Source of the DNA: Pomphorhynchus laevis | Lineage: Eukaryota; Acanthocephala; Palaeacanthocephala; Echinorhynchida; Pomphorhynchidae | Assembly: GCA_012934845.2 (NCBI GenBank) | Contig: WNNJ02003349.1 | Span: forward strand, 1 to 64,000 | DNA length: 64,000 bases | Direction: 5' to 3' | Shown here: piece after piece, positions 31,865 through 43,493 of the stretch | Layout of the letters: each line of letters opens with the position of its first letter | Numbering within the stretch: the stretch's first letter is position 1 | The notes under the pieces: model-generated | The model's input: only the letters and a program-made list of their open reading frames with translations | Database searches by the model: none | What the model was told of the DNA's origin: nothing | Position numbers and translations under genes: made by a program

Positions 31865-32695
31865 TTATTGTTACTCACGGAGCTAGATATCACTACACAC
31901 AATGCAATCCTACGTGCTTCAATGCCCTGGGCGTCCACGTGGCTGAGTGCTTTACCACGTGCCAATGAAAAGTTCATCTAAGTCGAAATGAATTTATTGA
32001 TGACTTGAGTGCTCGATATGGCTGATGTACTCAAAATCTCATGAAGACTCAATGTGCATGTGGGACTGTTTTTTCGACTGCACATGCCTGTAAAATGGGA
32101 GGTATGACCATGATTCGACTAGATGCTATTCGAGATATACTAGCAGATAAACTCAACGTAATATGTCACGGTGTATCAACTAAACCAGTATTGAATACTG
32201 TTTCTGACGCTATGATCTTTGATAATGAATCCACATCGAGAGAATGTAATGCACGTTTAGACGTTGCGTGTTCTGGATTTAAAGATGAACGATTCGAGCG
32301 TACGTTCCTGGACCTAAACATTTTTTCACCTTTTGCTTAGTCGAACATCAGTTGAGCCCCGCTATCTTCCTTCGCATACAATGAAACTCGCAGGCGTTCA
32401 AAATACGAAGAACGAGTAACACTTATTGAACACGGAATTTTCGTCCCATCTATTTTCTCTACTTCCGGTGGAATCAGCAAAGCGGCCGTGCAACTCCTCC
32501 TGCTTGTCGCGGTCAAACAGGCTCAGCATAATCGTCAGCCTTATTCAAACAATCTCAGCCATTTGAAGAGGCGAATTGGCTTTGCCATAGCACGTGCTGC
32601 ATCAGCATGCATGAGGAGTCCCAGGTCTTCGAAAAACAAGATGGTGTCTGACGATAATAGCGTTTACTCGGCGATGGAACGTGACTGAATTGATG
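31865..32695 (+). mobile_element. R2-like LINE 3' fragment (zinc knuckle, nuclease-like C-terminus)
   Basis: The plus reading has AILRASMPWASTWLSALPRA, then from 32,041 TQCACGTVFSTAHACKMGG, a C-x-C...H...C knuckle as in R2-type elements. IRDILADKLNVICHGVSTKP and NARLDVACSGFKDERFERTF (a D-containing nuclease-like block) follow. After a stop at 32,338 it continues GGISKAAVQLLLLVAVKQAQ to SACMRSPRSSKN. Only the last ~250 codons of the element are present (5' truncation, the normal LINE habit). The same modules occur at 34.2-37.0 kb. Confidence 0.65.
32041..32338 (+). pseudogene. Restriction-like endonuclease region of the R2-like LINE
   Basis: A 99-codon open stretch starts MKTQCACGTVFSTAHACKMG. 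The cysteine/histidine spacing C-x-C-x7-H-x-C resembles the R2 knuckle before the nuclease. ARLDVACSGF and FERTFLDLNIF provide Asp residues as in a PD-(D/E)xK fold. The ATG lies inside the domain and is not a true start. Confidence 0.55.
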
Positions 32696-32991
32696 ACTGA
32701 AATATTCATGGGCCCATTTGCAGGAACCTACATTTATGTATATATTTTGTAAAAATAATAGTTACATTAAAAAAAGTTAATCAATATTTATACCCTTATT
32801 TTTGTTCTTATATCCAAGAAAAAAATTAACAGCTTAAACACACAATGTTTCATAAAATCACCAAAGCTGCTATATCCCTCAACAAGTCTGATTTCACGCA
32901 CGAAACCGAATGAGAGCGCACGTAGCCGCCGACGTGAACACAAAGCCACCTGAGAGCGCCCTAAAATATTATTTTTACTATTATTAATATA

Positions 32992-34113
32992 GTTATTACA
33001 GGAACAAAGAAGCAGAAATTATCCTTTATTTGATAAAAGAATTCAATATTTCGATAGATCCTGCTATCATCATAAGGATTACAATAAAATGTTTCGCAAT
33101 TTTTCTTTTTTCCTGTGTTTGCAACATTTATACAAAAATACAAGCATTGATGTGCCCCGCATTTATACTTAAAAGAAAAAGAAAATACCGAGAAACAAAA
33201 CAATCATACACTCAATTTTACACACATTTTAAAACAAACATAAAGAAAGAAAAAGCAGAATAATAAAACAAAATAAAATTAAAATCACATTACAAGTGAC
33301 AAAAAGTACGAATTTAAAAATAAAAATAATGTAAAAGTAGAGTAATAAATTTTAATTTAATCTAAATTAAAACAAAATCATAATACAATTAGAAAAAAAA
33401 CAAACGAATTGAAAAAATTAAAATAATGTAATATTGGAATAATTAATTATAATTTAATTTTAGGTTGTAGTCGGATTTATTATTAAGCATCAAATTAGGT
33501 TCTTTTTTTAATAAAATACGCTTCTTGAATAATGCGAGATAGCAAGTTACTTTCAAATGATAAAATAGTATTATCTATATGATATAATAGTATTATTCAA
33601 GAAAGGTATTTTATTAAAAAGAACCTAATTTAATGCTTAATAATAAATCCGATATTACATTAATTATTCCAATATTACATTATTTTAATTTTTTCAATTC
33701 GTTTGGTTTTTTTTAATTGTATTATGATTTTGTTTTGGTTTAGATTAAATTAAAATTTATTACTCTACTTTAACATTATTTTTAATATTAAATTCGTATT
33801 TTTTGTCACTTATTTTATGATTTTAATTTTATTTTATTTTATGATTCTGTCTTTTCTTTCTTTTTGTTTTTTGTTTTAAAATGTGTGTAAATTTTTAGTG
33901 TATGATTGTTTTGTTTCTCGGTATTTTCTTTTTCTTTTAAGTAAAGTGCGGGCACATCAATGCTTGTATTTTTGTATAAATGTTGCAAACACGAGGAAAA
34001 AGAAAAATAGTGAAACATTTTATTGTAATCCTGATTATAATAGCAGGAGCTATCAAAATATAGATATTTAATCAAATAAAGGATAATTTCTGCTTCTTTG
34101 TTCCTGTAATTAC
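32992..34113. repeat. Large palindrome: two inverted PLE 3' ends (arms ~0.53 kb)
   Basis: The left arm (32,992-33,533) begins GGAACAAAGAAGCAGAAATT; the right arm (33,592-34,113) ends with its reverse complement. The spacer is ~58 bases (33,534-33,591). The arms differ by scattered substitutions and small gaps. The outer halves and the inner GTCGGATTTATTATTAAGCA block match the 3' region of the PLE at 47.5-48.1 kb, so the arms are two copies of that 3' end joined head to head. No genes: the 60-80-codon frames inside mirror each other. Confidence 0.8.
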
Positions 34114-34229
34114 TATATATTTTAAATAGAAGAAGATTATGGGTTTAGTATTTATTATTAATATTATAAACCGAGCAAGTATAGTTGACGTACACAGCTA
34201 CAAGCAATTAGCCTATACACAATTTGTCA

Positions 34230-36965
34230 CAATTCATTATGCCACATGGAAAGCCTTCTTCCAATATCAAATGATGTGCCTGCAACGGTCCCAACGCTAA
34301 GTGCGGGGGCTGCAGATGTGCGAAAGCGAACTCTCTCTATGTACCACATGTGCCGCGCCTGCCTGCGCTCGTAGATGCATTGTCGTGGATTGTTCATTGA
34401 TAGTCGATGATCCGAATTCGATCGCCTCTTGTCTTATTGTTCTTATCAGAACTTAAGAATCTTTGGCAGGGGACCAGTCCAACTGATTTGCCGCGCACGA
34501 TCCGACTGCCACAGTCAGTGGTGCGGCCAATTACTATAGAGCAAGCATACAATGGAGATCTAATCTCATCGTACTTCCTCGATGTTCAACCAGCAACACT
34601 ATTGTTGAAATCATCGCAACATTCTGCAGGTCCGTGATGCGGGAAGACACATACTTCCGAAATGCGCTGAAAACCGCTGTGGTTTTCTCGCAATGCGTTC
34701 TGCAATATTTCTACACTGCTAGATATCAGACATACAAAGAGCCCTGGAACGTCGACTCGCTCTATGCAATCAAGCAAAATTCTCAGAACCTTTCGACGAG
34801 GCTTGTTATATATAACAGCAGCTAAATCGTAATGTTCAGTATGGACAACAGTAAAGCAATACTTCAAGCTCATGCCTAAAGGTAAGTTACGTTCAACAAC
34901 TGCCGTTCTGGAAGACGATGTTTTTGCCGGTACCCTCAAAAATGACTCTTCAATTGATGTACCAGTTAAGGAAGTCTTAATGTCTATCTATCCAGAGACG
35001 ATCCAGCCAGCAGGATAGATACTACTAAATGAGCCAATGCAGCGTTCCTGTCGCCATAAACACCCTATATTTGCAATTAATGTGGAGGATTCAATAGTCA
35101 GAGCAATCAAAATAATGAAGGATTTAGCTAGCCCTTCAGGTCTCGACGCATCAATGTGGCAACAAATGCCGACAGGATTCGGGGAACACTCAAAGACGTT
35201 GGCCAAAGCCCTTGCTGAATTTGTTGTCAAATTAGCATCCAAGCCTATTCGTCCAAACTGCCTTGATGCTTTTACGACCAGCAGGTTGATGGATCTCGAA
35301 ATAAAGGCTGGTGAAGTCAGATCTATGGCATTTGCGACATCGCAAGGCGCATCCTCTTCAAGGCGATATCGCGATTAATCCGGGAGATTTGTAAGTATTG
35401 CGGGATTTGAGCAATTAGCAGTGGAGCGGGATTGAATACGCAATACATTCTTTGTGCAAATATTTCGAAACCAACCCAGACTATTGCGTCCTTGCTGTTG
35501 ATGCGTCTAACGCTTTTAACGTGATTAATCGAAAAGCCGCACTCGCCAATATGACGTATATATCGCCTGCTTTGTGAGCACAGGTTCAGCTCACACTTGT
35601 CAGTAATAGTATATATTCGCACGAGGGCTTCACATAAGGAGTTCCCCTCGCGATAGCCGGCTTCTCAATGGCATCTCTCCCCTTAATTGAAAACATACGT
35701 AAACAGATTCCTGGTGTTATCCAGAGATGGTACGCATATGATGATAATTTTGTCGGGAAATTCGAAGACTTGAGGAAAGTGTGGTCCATTCTCTTAGTAC
35801 GGTTATCCTAAAGTTATCACGATTATCCTAAGTACGGTTATCACTTAAACGCATCTATAAACAAATTGCCAGCAATAAGCAGCAGTATAGTCAACATCTC
35901 TCTTTTATGCGCTGATGTAGAACTGTCCATATCTGGTATCAAAATTCTTGATGTTTCCATCGGCACCACACAGTACGAATGCAACTGCACGGAATTGGAA
36001 TTAGAGGGCTGGTTTAATCTTATTGATCGTTTGACACGAGTCGGAGAGGTAGATCTACACGTTGCTTACACTAAATTGGTTTGTTCGGTGCAGTTCAAAT
36101 GAATGTATTTCATGCACTCCGTCGCATGCAGCCCGTCCCACACAAACTGTATGTACACATCGATCAACGAAAGTTCTTCCCTGCAATAATCGGACGAAGG
36201 GCAAACGAAGACTGGATGACGATCTTAACTTCTCCGATAAGCGATAATGAAATTGGCATATGTGACCCATGGTTATCTGCGCACCTGGAATTCGGGTGTT
36301 CTTCAAAAATATGCGATACATATGAAATTGGAGAAACGGGAAACACTTTGCGATTAATACAAGACCGCGTCATGAATCTAAGTTTTATAAAACGACGCCA
36401 ATTGCGTATCGATTGATTACACCCCAGCTTGGCTAGACTTGGTTTGGTCACAACCCAAATCATTTCTCATGTCTCCAAGGATGGCGCCTCCTCGTGGTTA
36501 AGCGCCCTACCAGTCAGGTGTGAACGCTTTCACCTAAGTCGCATTGAATTTATGGATGCACTCTACGCCCGGTACGGTTGGACGCCCACCGATTTCAGTA
36601 AGAGCGTCTGTGTTTGTGGAGATAGGGTTAATATCAGCCATGCCATTTCCATAATCGATTTGAGCGAACGTTCTTAGACGTCACCATTTTTAATATACAC
36701 GTTTAATTGTATGAAGAAAAAAGGCGACATACAGTGAACGTATTGTGAGTCTTGAACGAAGCATATTCGTGGCTATCGTCTTCATCACGTCGGGTAGTGT
36801 GGGCGATGAGTTTAGGCTTTTTTGAAATCACTAGCTGCGATCAAGGCAGAGCGCTAAAGAGAGCAATATTCTGACATTTTGGCACAGATGGAGAGAAGAA
36901 TTTCGTTTTCAATCGATCAATCCTCGTCTGTTTGTCTAAGATCGCCCAGTTTTTGTGGCGACATG
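34230..36965 (+). mobile_element. R2-like LINE, near full length but decayed
   Basis: Modules in order: an N-terminal cysteine-rich motif AKCGGCRCAKANSLY (about 34,300); a long N-terminal domain (34,407-35,040); fingers (35,037-35,378, DASMWQQMPTGFGEHSKTLA). RT motif A is CVLAVDASNAFNVINRKAAL (35,490-35,550), with motif B GVPLAIAGFSMASLPLIENI (about 35,640) and motif C as QRWYAYDDNFVGKFEDL (35,730). Then come thumb (35,866-36,321), GASSWLSALP...DALYARYGWT (36,488-36,590) and the knuckle start VCVCGDRVNISHA. An internal deletion fuses that to FERTFLDVTIFNIH (about 36,661). The end is near 36,965. Many stops. Confidence 0.66.
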
Positions 36966-37084
36966 CCTGAAGGGTATTTTCCTACCGGCTCGCATCCAAT
37001 CACATAAAATAATGGCATGATTATTACACATACCAATAATAGTATTAGTATGTGCTTTACAAAGCCCATTTGAGGGAACCGAAT

Positions 37085-37745
37085 ATTGTATCAAATTAGT
37101 AATAAATTATTATTAAATATTATACCCTTATGAGAGTATTTTCCTTAATTCAATATTTTCAATTAAATCTAGATTATGTTGCATATAATCAAATCAGCTA
37201 ACTGAGTCTACGTATTTAATATAAGTATAAAATAAACAAAACGTAATAATGCTAAATAAAAAATTAATAATTAAATAATAGAGTAAATAATTGTTTTAAG
37301 ATTTTTTATAATTAAAATCAAGTTAAAATAAAAAATTGAAATTAAAAAAAATCATTTTTATGAATTGACTAATAAATAACAGACGTTGTATCAGAATAAG
37401 GATTAGAGGTCATCAGGAGGAACTGCTATGTTATCAGGTTTCGCCCCATACTTCCGGGTTAAATATGCGGGTTAAATTTAAACCCAAGAACGGGTTTATA
37501 TGCCTCCTTCTAGTAAGATAATTTTAAAATTACGCGCAGAGCAGTTTCTTAATGTTAATTTATTTTATCAAAATCAAGACTTTTGCAATTTCATTCAGTT
37601 TCTATAATGTTTTTAATATCATCGTTACATATTGATTTCAATTCTTTATTATAATTACAAATTAGTGGTCCTAATGGCGATAATAGCTCATACCTTATTT
37701 CAGGAATATATTTACTTAAATCTGATCCTATTATTTCTTTAATTT
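37085..37745 (-). mobile_element. Naiad-like PLE fragment (minus) split by a terminal repeat
   Basis: The minus strand 37,745-37,540 reads KEIIGSDLSKYIPEIRYELL and NYNKELKSICNDDIKNIIET. The reading resumes at 37,185-37,085 with HNLDLIENIELRKIL. Between them is Naiad TR copy j (37,185-37,450) and ~90 unrelated bases. A terminal repeat has thus entered the coding part of an older copy. Confidence 0.66.
37185..37450 (-). repeat. Naiad terminal repeat, copy j (minus)
   Basis: The reverse complement gives GGGGCGAAACCTGATAACAT, GTTCCTCCTGATGACCTC and the end ACTCAGTTAGCTGATTTGAT. The cleavage-side strand is missing. Confidence 0.78.
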
Positions 37746-37974
37746 TAGAAACAACGTTTCGAATCACACTTTACTTTATCAAGTGAACATATCTTACATA
37801 AATTGTGATGCTAACATTTATTGAGAAAATGACACCGAAAACTTTTATTAAAATACTGATGTTACTCAACTTTTTGATAATTGACGTCACGTTACATCGA
37901 ATAGAAAATACAAACTTCCGAATTGCATACCAAAAACATTAAAAATGCATGATCTTTTGTATTTAGCATCTTGA

Positions 37975-40370
37975 CACACTTTGTTCTATCCAATATGCCT
38001 CCTTCTAGTAAAAATATATGTATATATGAACAATTAGAAATATTAAAACCACTTTTAAGAAATAATGAGCTAAAAGATCTTTGTGTAAATATAAGAAATG
38101 TTTCTAAAAATATAATTTGTTCAATAAATCAAAGATTAATTAACGATTATGATAGGTATAGTAGAGAGTTATTGTAATGTAAAATAATATAATCGGACAA
38201 TAAATGTTAATAATAACAATTAAAACTATACACTAACCATAAAATTCATTAATAAATGCATACATAATATAAATATAGGTAGACTTAAATAATTCTAAAA
38301 GTAAAGAAATAATAGGGTCAGATTTAAGTAAATATATTCCTAAAATAAGGTATAAACTCCTACCACCATTAGGACGAAAAAATTGTAATTATAACAAAGA
38401 ATTAAAATCAATATGTAACGATAATATTAGAAACAATGGAAACAGAATGCAATTGTAAAAGTCTTAGTTTTGATAAAATAAATGAACATATATGTACCCA
38501 ATTTCTAGAATTAATTGAGAATAGTGGATTAAGGAAAATGCTGTCAAAAGGTTATAACAATTGATTAAATTTTTTTTACATTATATCTTATTTATTTCAA
38601 AAATTACATTAAAGGAATCCTGCAAATGGGCTCATTTAAATATTGATTAAATAATAACGATAAACATAAAATTTACAATTCATTATATAATGACTTAAAT
38701 GCTTACTTTGGAAAGCTGATTTATAGTGGAAGTTTAAATACATCAAAGATTAAAATTTGGAAAGATTATATATTTGATAAAATTAAAAAGAAAATGAAAA
38801 TAACAAACAATTATAAAGGAAAGATCAAATTAATAAAGATATGTATGCAGAACTTATCAAATTAAAGGATAACTATATAATCACAACTATTGATAAAGCT
38901 AGTAATAACTTTTTCTTAATATGCAAAAAGCTTTATTATGATATACTGATGAATGAAGTTAATTATAATGATTTAAATGTAAATCCAACATATGAACGTA
39001 GTGAGTTGAGTTTAAAAATAATTATCAAAAGTAACTGTTTAATATTGAATAAAAATGGTATAAAAATTAAATCAGATAATAAAACTATACAAACATTATA
39101 TTAGAATCAAAAATTACATAAATATTTAATAAAACCTATTATCATATCTAGTGCTTTTAAATGTACACTAAAACCTCTTTCGGCTTATGTGAATAAAATA
39201 CTTAAAGTAATTAAAGCACACTTCAAAAAATATTGTAGGATAATCGAAATTAATACTGGTATAAAGCATTATTTCAGTATTAATTCTACACAAGAATTTT
39301 TAGAACACACAAAAGGAATAAATTTTCAGAATATATAAATACGTACGATTTTAGTACGCTTTTAACTAATCTTGATTTAACAGATATTAAAGATTCATTA
39401 GAAAAATTAATTAATCATATATATTTTTTATACCTTAATAAAGTTAGAGATCTAATATACATACAATTGAAAAGGACTGCTAAGTACAGTCGAAATATCT
39501 AATAAATAACGTTCTTTTTGTATTCTCGGGAATGGTTCGCAATAAAAACTTACTTTTGACCCGAAAGCAATTCTCAACGATATAATCTTATATTTGGAAA
39601 AAGATAACTATAATACCTATCTAACAAAAATTAAACCATCAAATAAATATATTGATAAAATTGATTTTAATAGAATCCTTAAATATTTTGATAAATCAAA
39701 ATTATTTAAAAGTAGGGACATCTATATTTAGACGAGTAAAAGGTGTTCCAATGGGTGGTAATAGTAGCCCAATTATAGCTGACTTGTTTTTAAGCTTTAT
39801 AGAATATGAATTTGTTCATAACTGTGTAAAAACTAAATCTAAACAATATAAATATATGAAATATATGTTTCGATACATTAATGATATATGTGTATTTAAT
39901 TCTAATAATTTTTATTCAATTAGTGAACAAATTTATCCAGAAAGCCTTATTCTTAACAAAACCAATATTGATGATAAAGAAGGTGTATATCTAGATATGA
40001 ACATTAAATTAACATTAACTAAAACTACTATTAATTTATATCGTAAAGATGGCATATTTAAATTTACAAGAAACATATTTTTGCATGAGCATTTATGCAT
40101 ACCATATAATATAAAATATAATACATTAAATAATGAAATTTTAAGAATTGCAACTATTTGTGACTATACTGAATTTATGAAATTTTGGGAATTACCATAT
40201 TTTGTAATGCTTTTGACTTTTATCAAAAACATTTAAATAATTTAATAGATGCATATTTTAAACTAGGTTACTATAAAAATAACATCAGACAGACAATAGA
40301 ATTATATTTAAATCAACACAATAATATTAAAAATAAATTTAAAATCATTAGCGGAATATTTTTATGGATG
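37975..40370 (+). mobile_element. Naiad-like PLE, copy 5 (long, + strand)
   Basis: It begins near MPPSSKNICIYEQLEILK (37,995) and continues LLRNNELKDLCVNIRN, then SKEIIGSDLSKYIPKIRYKL (38,300). Further blocks are FLELIENSGLRKMLSKGY (38,505), DNYIITTIDKASNNFFLICK (38,868), motif A (39,345), motif B KGVPMGGNSSPIIADLFL (39,740), motif C MFRYINDICVF (39,865, Asn at the first catalytic position) and the C-terminus to WMDNK (40,366). A ~160-base foreign segment at about 39,420-39,583 splits the palm, and a short one sits near 40,165-40,205. The GIY-YIG part is absent. Confidence 0.8.
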
Positions 40371-40770
40371 GATAATAAATAATACACTCTGTATCTGAAT
40401 ATAATACTAGTTAATCAAATTTAATCAGAGGAAATAAGTCATTAGCACGTGTTTGGCCCCAATGCTATGTTGTGTCGAGGAATAAGGGCCGAAACCTGAT
40501 AACATAGCAGTTCCTACTGTGACCCGTAATCCTTATTATGATACAACGTATATTATTTATTAGTCAATTCATAAAAATTGACTTTTATTTAAAATTTCAA
40601 TTTTTTATTTTAATTTGATATAAGTTATAAAATCTTATAACAATTATTTATAATTATTTATCTAATTATTAAATTTTGATCTATTGATTTAGCAATAGTT
40701 TTTTTTTATTTTTTTATATTTATTTATTTTTTATAATTATATTAAATACATAGACTTAGTTAGCTTAATT
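40371..40770 (+). repeat. Naiad terminal repeat, copy k
   Basis: Directly 3' of copy 5: ATGCTATGTTGTGTCGAGGA, GGGCCGAAACCTGATAACAT, GCAGTTCCTACTGTGACCC and the end GACTTAGTTAGCTTAATTG. The perfect pair TGCTATGTT/AACATAGCA is kept, but the CTGATGA word is damaged. Confidence 0.8.
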
Positions 40771-41108
40771 GACTTGTCTTATATGCAATGGTTTATTAAA
40801 AGAGCTAAGTACAGTTTTAATATAATCATTTAATTGATCTCGATTTTACATTTTATTAATTCCACTGATGTACTCAGATAGTTCAATTGATAAGATATTT
40901 ACACGAAATTTGCAGAAATTAGAAGTTGTTGCTAATGACAACTAAACCTTTGGAAAATAACGCAAACACGTATCGATATTTTTGCATTACATTAATATTT
41001 TCGCGGTATTTTGTTCATTATCTAAATCTCGTATCGAAATCGAGTAAGGTACAATAATTGTTCATATTTAATAAAATAATTTGGACACTTCATTGCTAAT
41101 AATCGTAA
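40771..41108. other. No gene seen (upstream of the four-TM gene)
   Basis: AT-rich, no repeat words of the families above. It may hold the promoter of the next gene, but no motif stands out. Confidence 0.55.
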
Positions 41109-41945
41109 ATGGATGTTGTTTATAAAACAAGGCTACTGATTCAACTCATTTGTGTACTTTGTAATTGTGTCGTGCTTATGTTATGGTCATTCGGATTACA
41201 CGCAGGATGTAGATCACTTGTGTATTGGTGGTATTATCGTGCAATCGAGTCTAAAGGGAAGATTGCTTTAGCGGTATCTTTGATTTTGATTTCAATATAT
41301 TCCGTAATATCCCATGCCTATTCAATTTGGATTGTAGCAACTGTATGTAAACATATTGATAACTTGTCGAAGTTTAGGAAAACTCTTAAATTCAGATGTA
41401 TATGTGTATCTCTCCAGATAATTTTCAGCATGACTTTGCTTGTAATAATTTTATCCTTCTATCATCATGTTAATAATCACAAAAATTACGGAAATTTACA
41501 TCTGTTTACAGGCCATCGTCATTCACAAGCTTTAATGACAGGAAATATTTCTGAAGAAAATGACCCATTTATTGACAACAGTGGCGGTATGAGTAATGAG
41601 AGCAGAGGGGATAATTTGTCTGTAGTAATACCGAAAATCAATCAAGGATTAAATCAAAGGAACAAATTTTTCAGTTTTGGAATTAAGATATCATTAAAAT
41701 GTTGCGCTAAATTCAATCAATCAGATTTAAATGTCGAACCACATAGTCATCAAAAAATATCATTCATACATTGTAATGATCACACCTTAACCTGTTCAGC
41801 AATGATATCAAAATTAATCAATAATAGTTGGGTGTTGGCAATCGGCATTTGTCTGCATCTTGTATGTGTTGGAGCAAGCGCGGTATTCTATGTTTCAACA
41901 ATTTGGATCCAACGTTCTTCTATGAATCGACGAAAAGTAGTATAA
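41109..41945 (+). CDS. Unrecognised four-transmembrane protein (278 residues)
   Basis: This is an integral membrane protein of unknown role. Hydrophobic spans are at about residues 8-30, 52-78, 97-118 and 241-266. A ~120-residue polar loop lies between spans 3 and 4 with possible N-glycosylation sites N146 (NIS), N163 (NES) and N203 (NQS), a Cys pair near 198-199 and several His. The N-terminus is short and the C-terminus ends in basic SSMNRRKVV. The topology is tetraspan-like, but the tetraspanin CCG motif and claudin W-GLW-C-C motif are absent. It is one uninterrupted frame with no transposon signature, so it is likely a host gene or a long exon. The ATG lies near in-frame stops upstream. 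AATAAA occurs about 25 bases after the stop. Confidence 0.6.
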   Translation: MDVVYKTRLLIQLICVLCNCVVLMLWSFGLHAGCRSLVYWWYYRAIESKGKIALAVSLILISIYSVISHAYSIWIVATVCKHIDNLSKFRKTLKFRCICVSLQIIFSMTLLVIILSFYHHVNNHKNYGNLHLFTGHRHSQALMTGNISEENDPFIDNSGGMSNESRGDNLSVVIPKINQGLNQRNKFFSFGIKISLKCCAKFNQSDLNVEPHSHQKISFIHCNDHTLTCSAMISKLINNSWVLAIGICLHLVCVGASAVFYVSTIWIQRSSMNRRKVV

Positions 41946-42164
41946 CAATGCTTTCATATATAGAAAATAAAAATGACGAATATAATCTGTGTTTTGCTTT
42001 GATTTTTAATTTATAGGCTGCTGATTACTGTAGCATACGCATTTATTAATCTCATTAACAAGAATGCTAAGATAAAAATAAATCCTAGGACCAGGCATAT
42101 ATTAATAAACGATCAGGCATATATTAATATAATTGAAGATATTTAAGTTATCCATTCCCTTGAA

Positions 42165-42300
42165 TTTAGTAAATGTTAATTTATATGAACAAAGAAAAAT
42201 CAAAGTTCAAAAATATTATTCAATTTTTCAATGACAACTGCCATCATCACCAGGAAAAAATAAAATTGTTACAATTTTAAAACATTAAATTATATATTTG
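42165..42300 (-). mobile_element. PLE 3' end fragment, left of LINE-C
   Basis: TTAATTTATATGAACAAAG and TGACAACTGCCATCATCA match 47,490-47,600. The sequence breaks off at about 42,300; the continuation (AAAAAATACAGCGAAAG...) is found at 46,630-46,775, beyond LINE-C. The element was apparently split by the LINE. Confidence 0.6.
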
Positions 42301-42677
42301 ATGATTTATTAAAGTAAAAAACAAATGTTTTATACACATATTTCTTCTTCTTTTTCTCCTCCTTTTTTCTTCTCGACTTCAACCAAATATGGGTCCCAAT
42401 CTAGCTTCCTTTTAATCTTTTCTCCATGCTTCGATTGAGAAACTTGTCCGGTATTAGAAACATTTGAGGTCAAGCACATATGAAGAACAAATATAACTAA
42501 CTAATTAATCCACACACTTTCAAAAATAAGCAAAAAATCAATCCAGTTCAAAAACAAAAAAAATAAAAATTATTCAAAAGCCTTAATTTTTCTATTCTAA
42601 AATAAAAGATATTTATTTATTATTTTTTTTAATTTCTATTTCATTCAAAAAAATATTTATTAAGATGCACAGTCGTT

Positions 42678-43493
42678 TTAAAATATATAGCGTTGTTCTG
42701 GAGGGCGATTGTTTGAGTAAAAGTACAATCCGCTCAATACAAACGCATTGAGCGCGATTACACATCTACCCAAACTGACATTTAATCGTCTAGCTCTCTC
42801 AAACGTACGTAGACCTTTTCGAACTAGTTTAAGACACCTAGCCATATCTGACCGATGATGCAAGCATGGTTCGAAGACGGATGCCAGAATGCGCACACGA
42901 CGCTTTCGATTCCCTGGAAGAGAATCAAGGAGAGCAGTGTGCTTTCCAGGACGCCGAAATCTGTAATGAATAAAGTTGCTCTTTGTTGGGTTTAAAGACA
43001 AACCTAACTTCGCTAAGCGATGAGCAACAATACCCATTACAGACTTCATACGCCTTTTTAACCTTGCATCATCTGACAGAGTGTTTCTTATAAATGCAAT
43101 CGAGATGTCGTCCGCATAAATGATGACGTGGGTGTTCCTATCTAAAAGACCCTCCAGAACTATCCTTGTCACTATCATATAAATGATAGGAGACAGAGGA
43201 GAGCCCTGGAGAAGTCCTTTGTTGAGATGATAGTAAATACCCGCGTCATCATCCAAGTAGAAAGTTCTTGCTTTCAAAATGCCTAGGACACGACGCAACA
43301 TATTACTCGGTATTCCATCACTGGTCAACGTTGTAATTATTGCATCATGCCCCAGGTTGTCGAAGGCTGCCGATACATCCAGCGAATAGAGGACTGCAGG
43401 TCGACTGTCGATGGTTAGAAAGCTCTGCATTGACTTTACTGCCTTAGCAGCTCCCCTTCCTCTATGGAAACCGTGAATATGGTCTCCCAACAT
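42678..43493 (-). CDS. LINE-C reverse transcriptase palm and thumb, open for 271 codons
   Basis: Residues: GDHIHGFHRGRGAAKAVKSM (fingers, 3-22), motif A LYSLDVSAAFDNLGHD (about 36-51), motif B KGLLQGSPLSPIIYMI (about 92-107), motif C VIIYADDISIAF (about 123-134) with both Asp. The thumb continues KLGLSLNPTKSNFIHYR and ends VLSGLYFYSNNRPPEQRYIF. The start is arbitrary, as fingers continue upstream in other frames (43,542-44,058). The catalytic core looks intact, but the whole ORF2 is not continuous. Confidence 0.75.
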   Translation of the reverse strand: MLGDHIHGFHRGRGAAKAVKSMQSFLTIDSRPAVLYSLDVSAAFDNLGHDAIITTLTSDGIPSNMLRRVLGILKARTFYLDDDAGIYYHLNKGLLQGSPLSPIIYMIVTRIVLEGLLDRNTHVIIYADDISIAFIRNTLSDDARLKRRMKSVMGIVAHRLAKLGLSLNPTKSNFIHYRFRRPGKHTALLDSLPGNRKRRVRILASVFEPCLHHRSDMARCLKLVRKGLRTFERARRLNVSLGRCVIALNAFVLSGLYFYSNNRPPEQRYIF

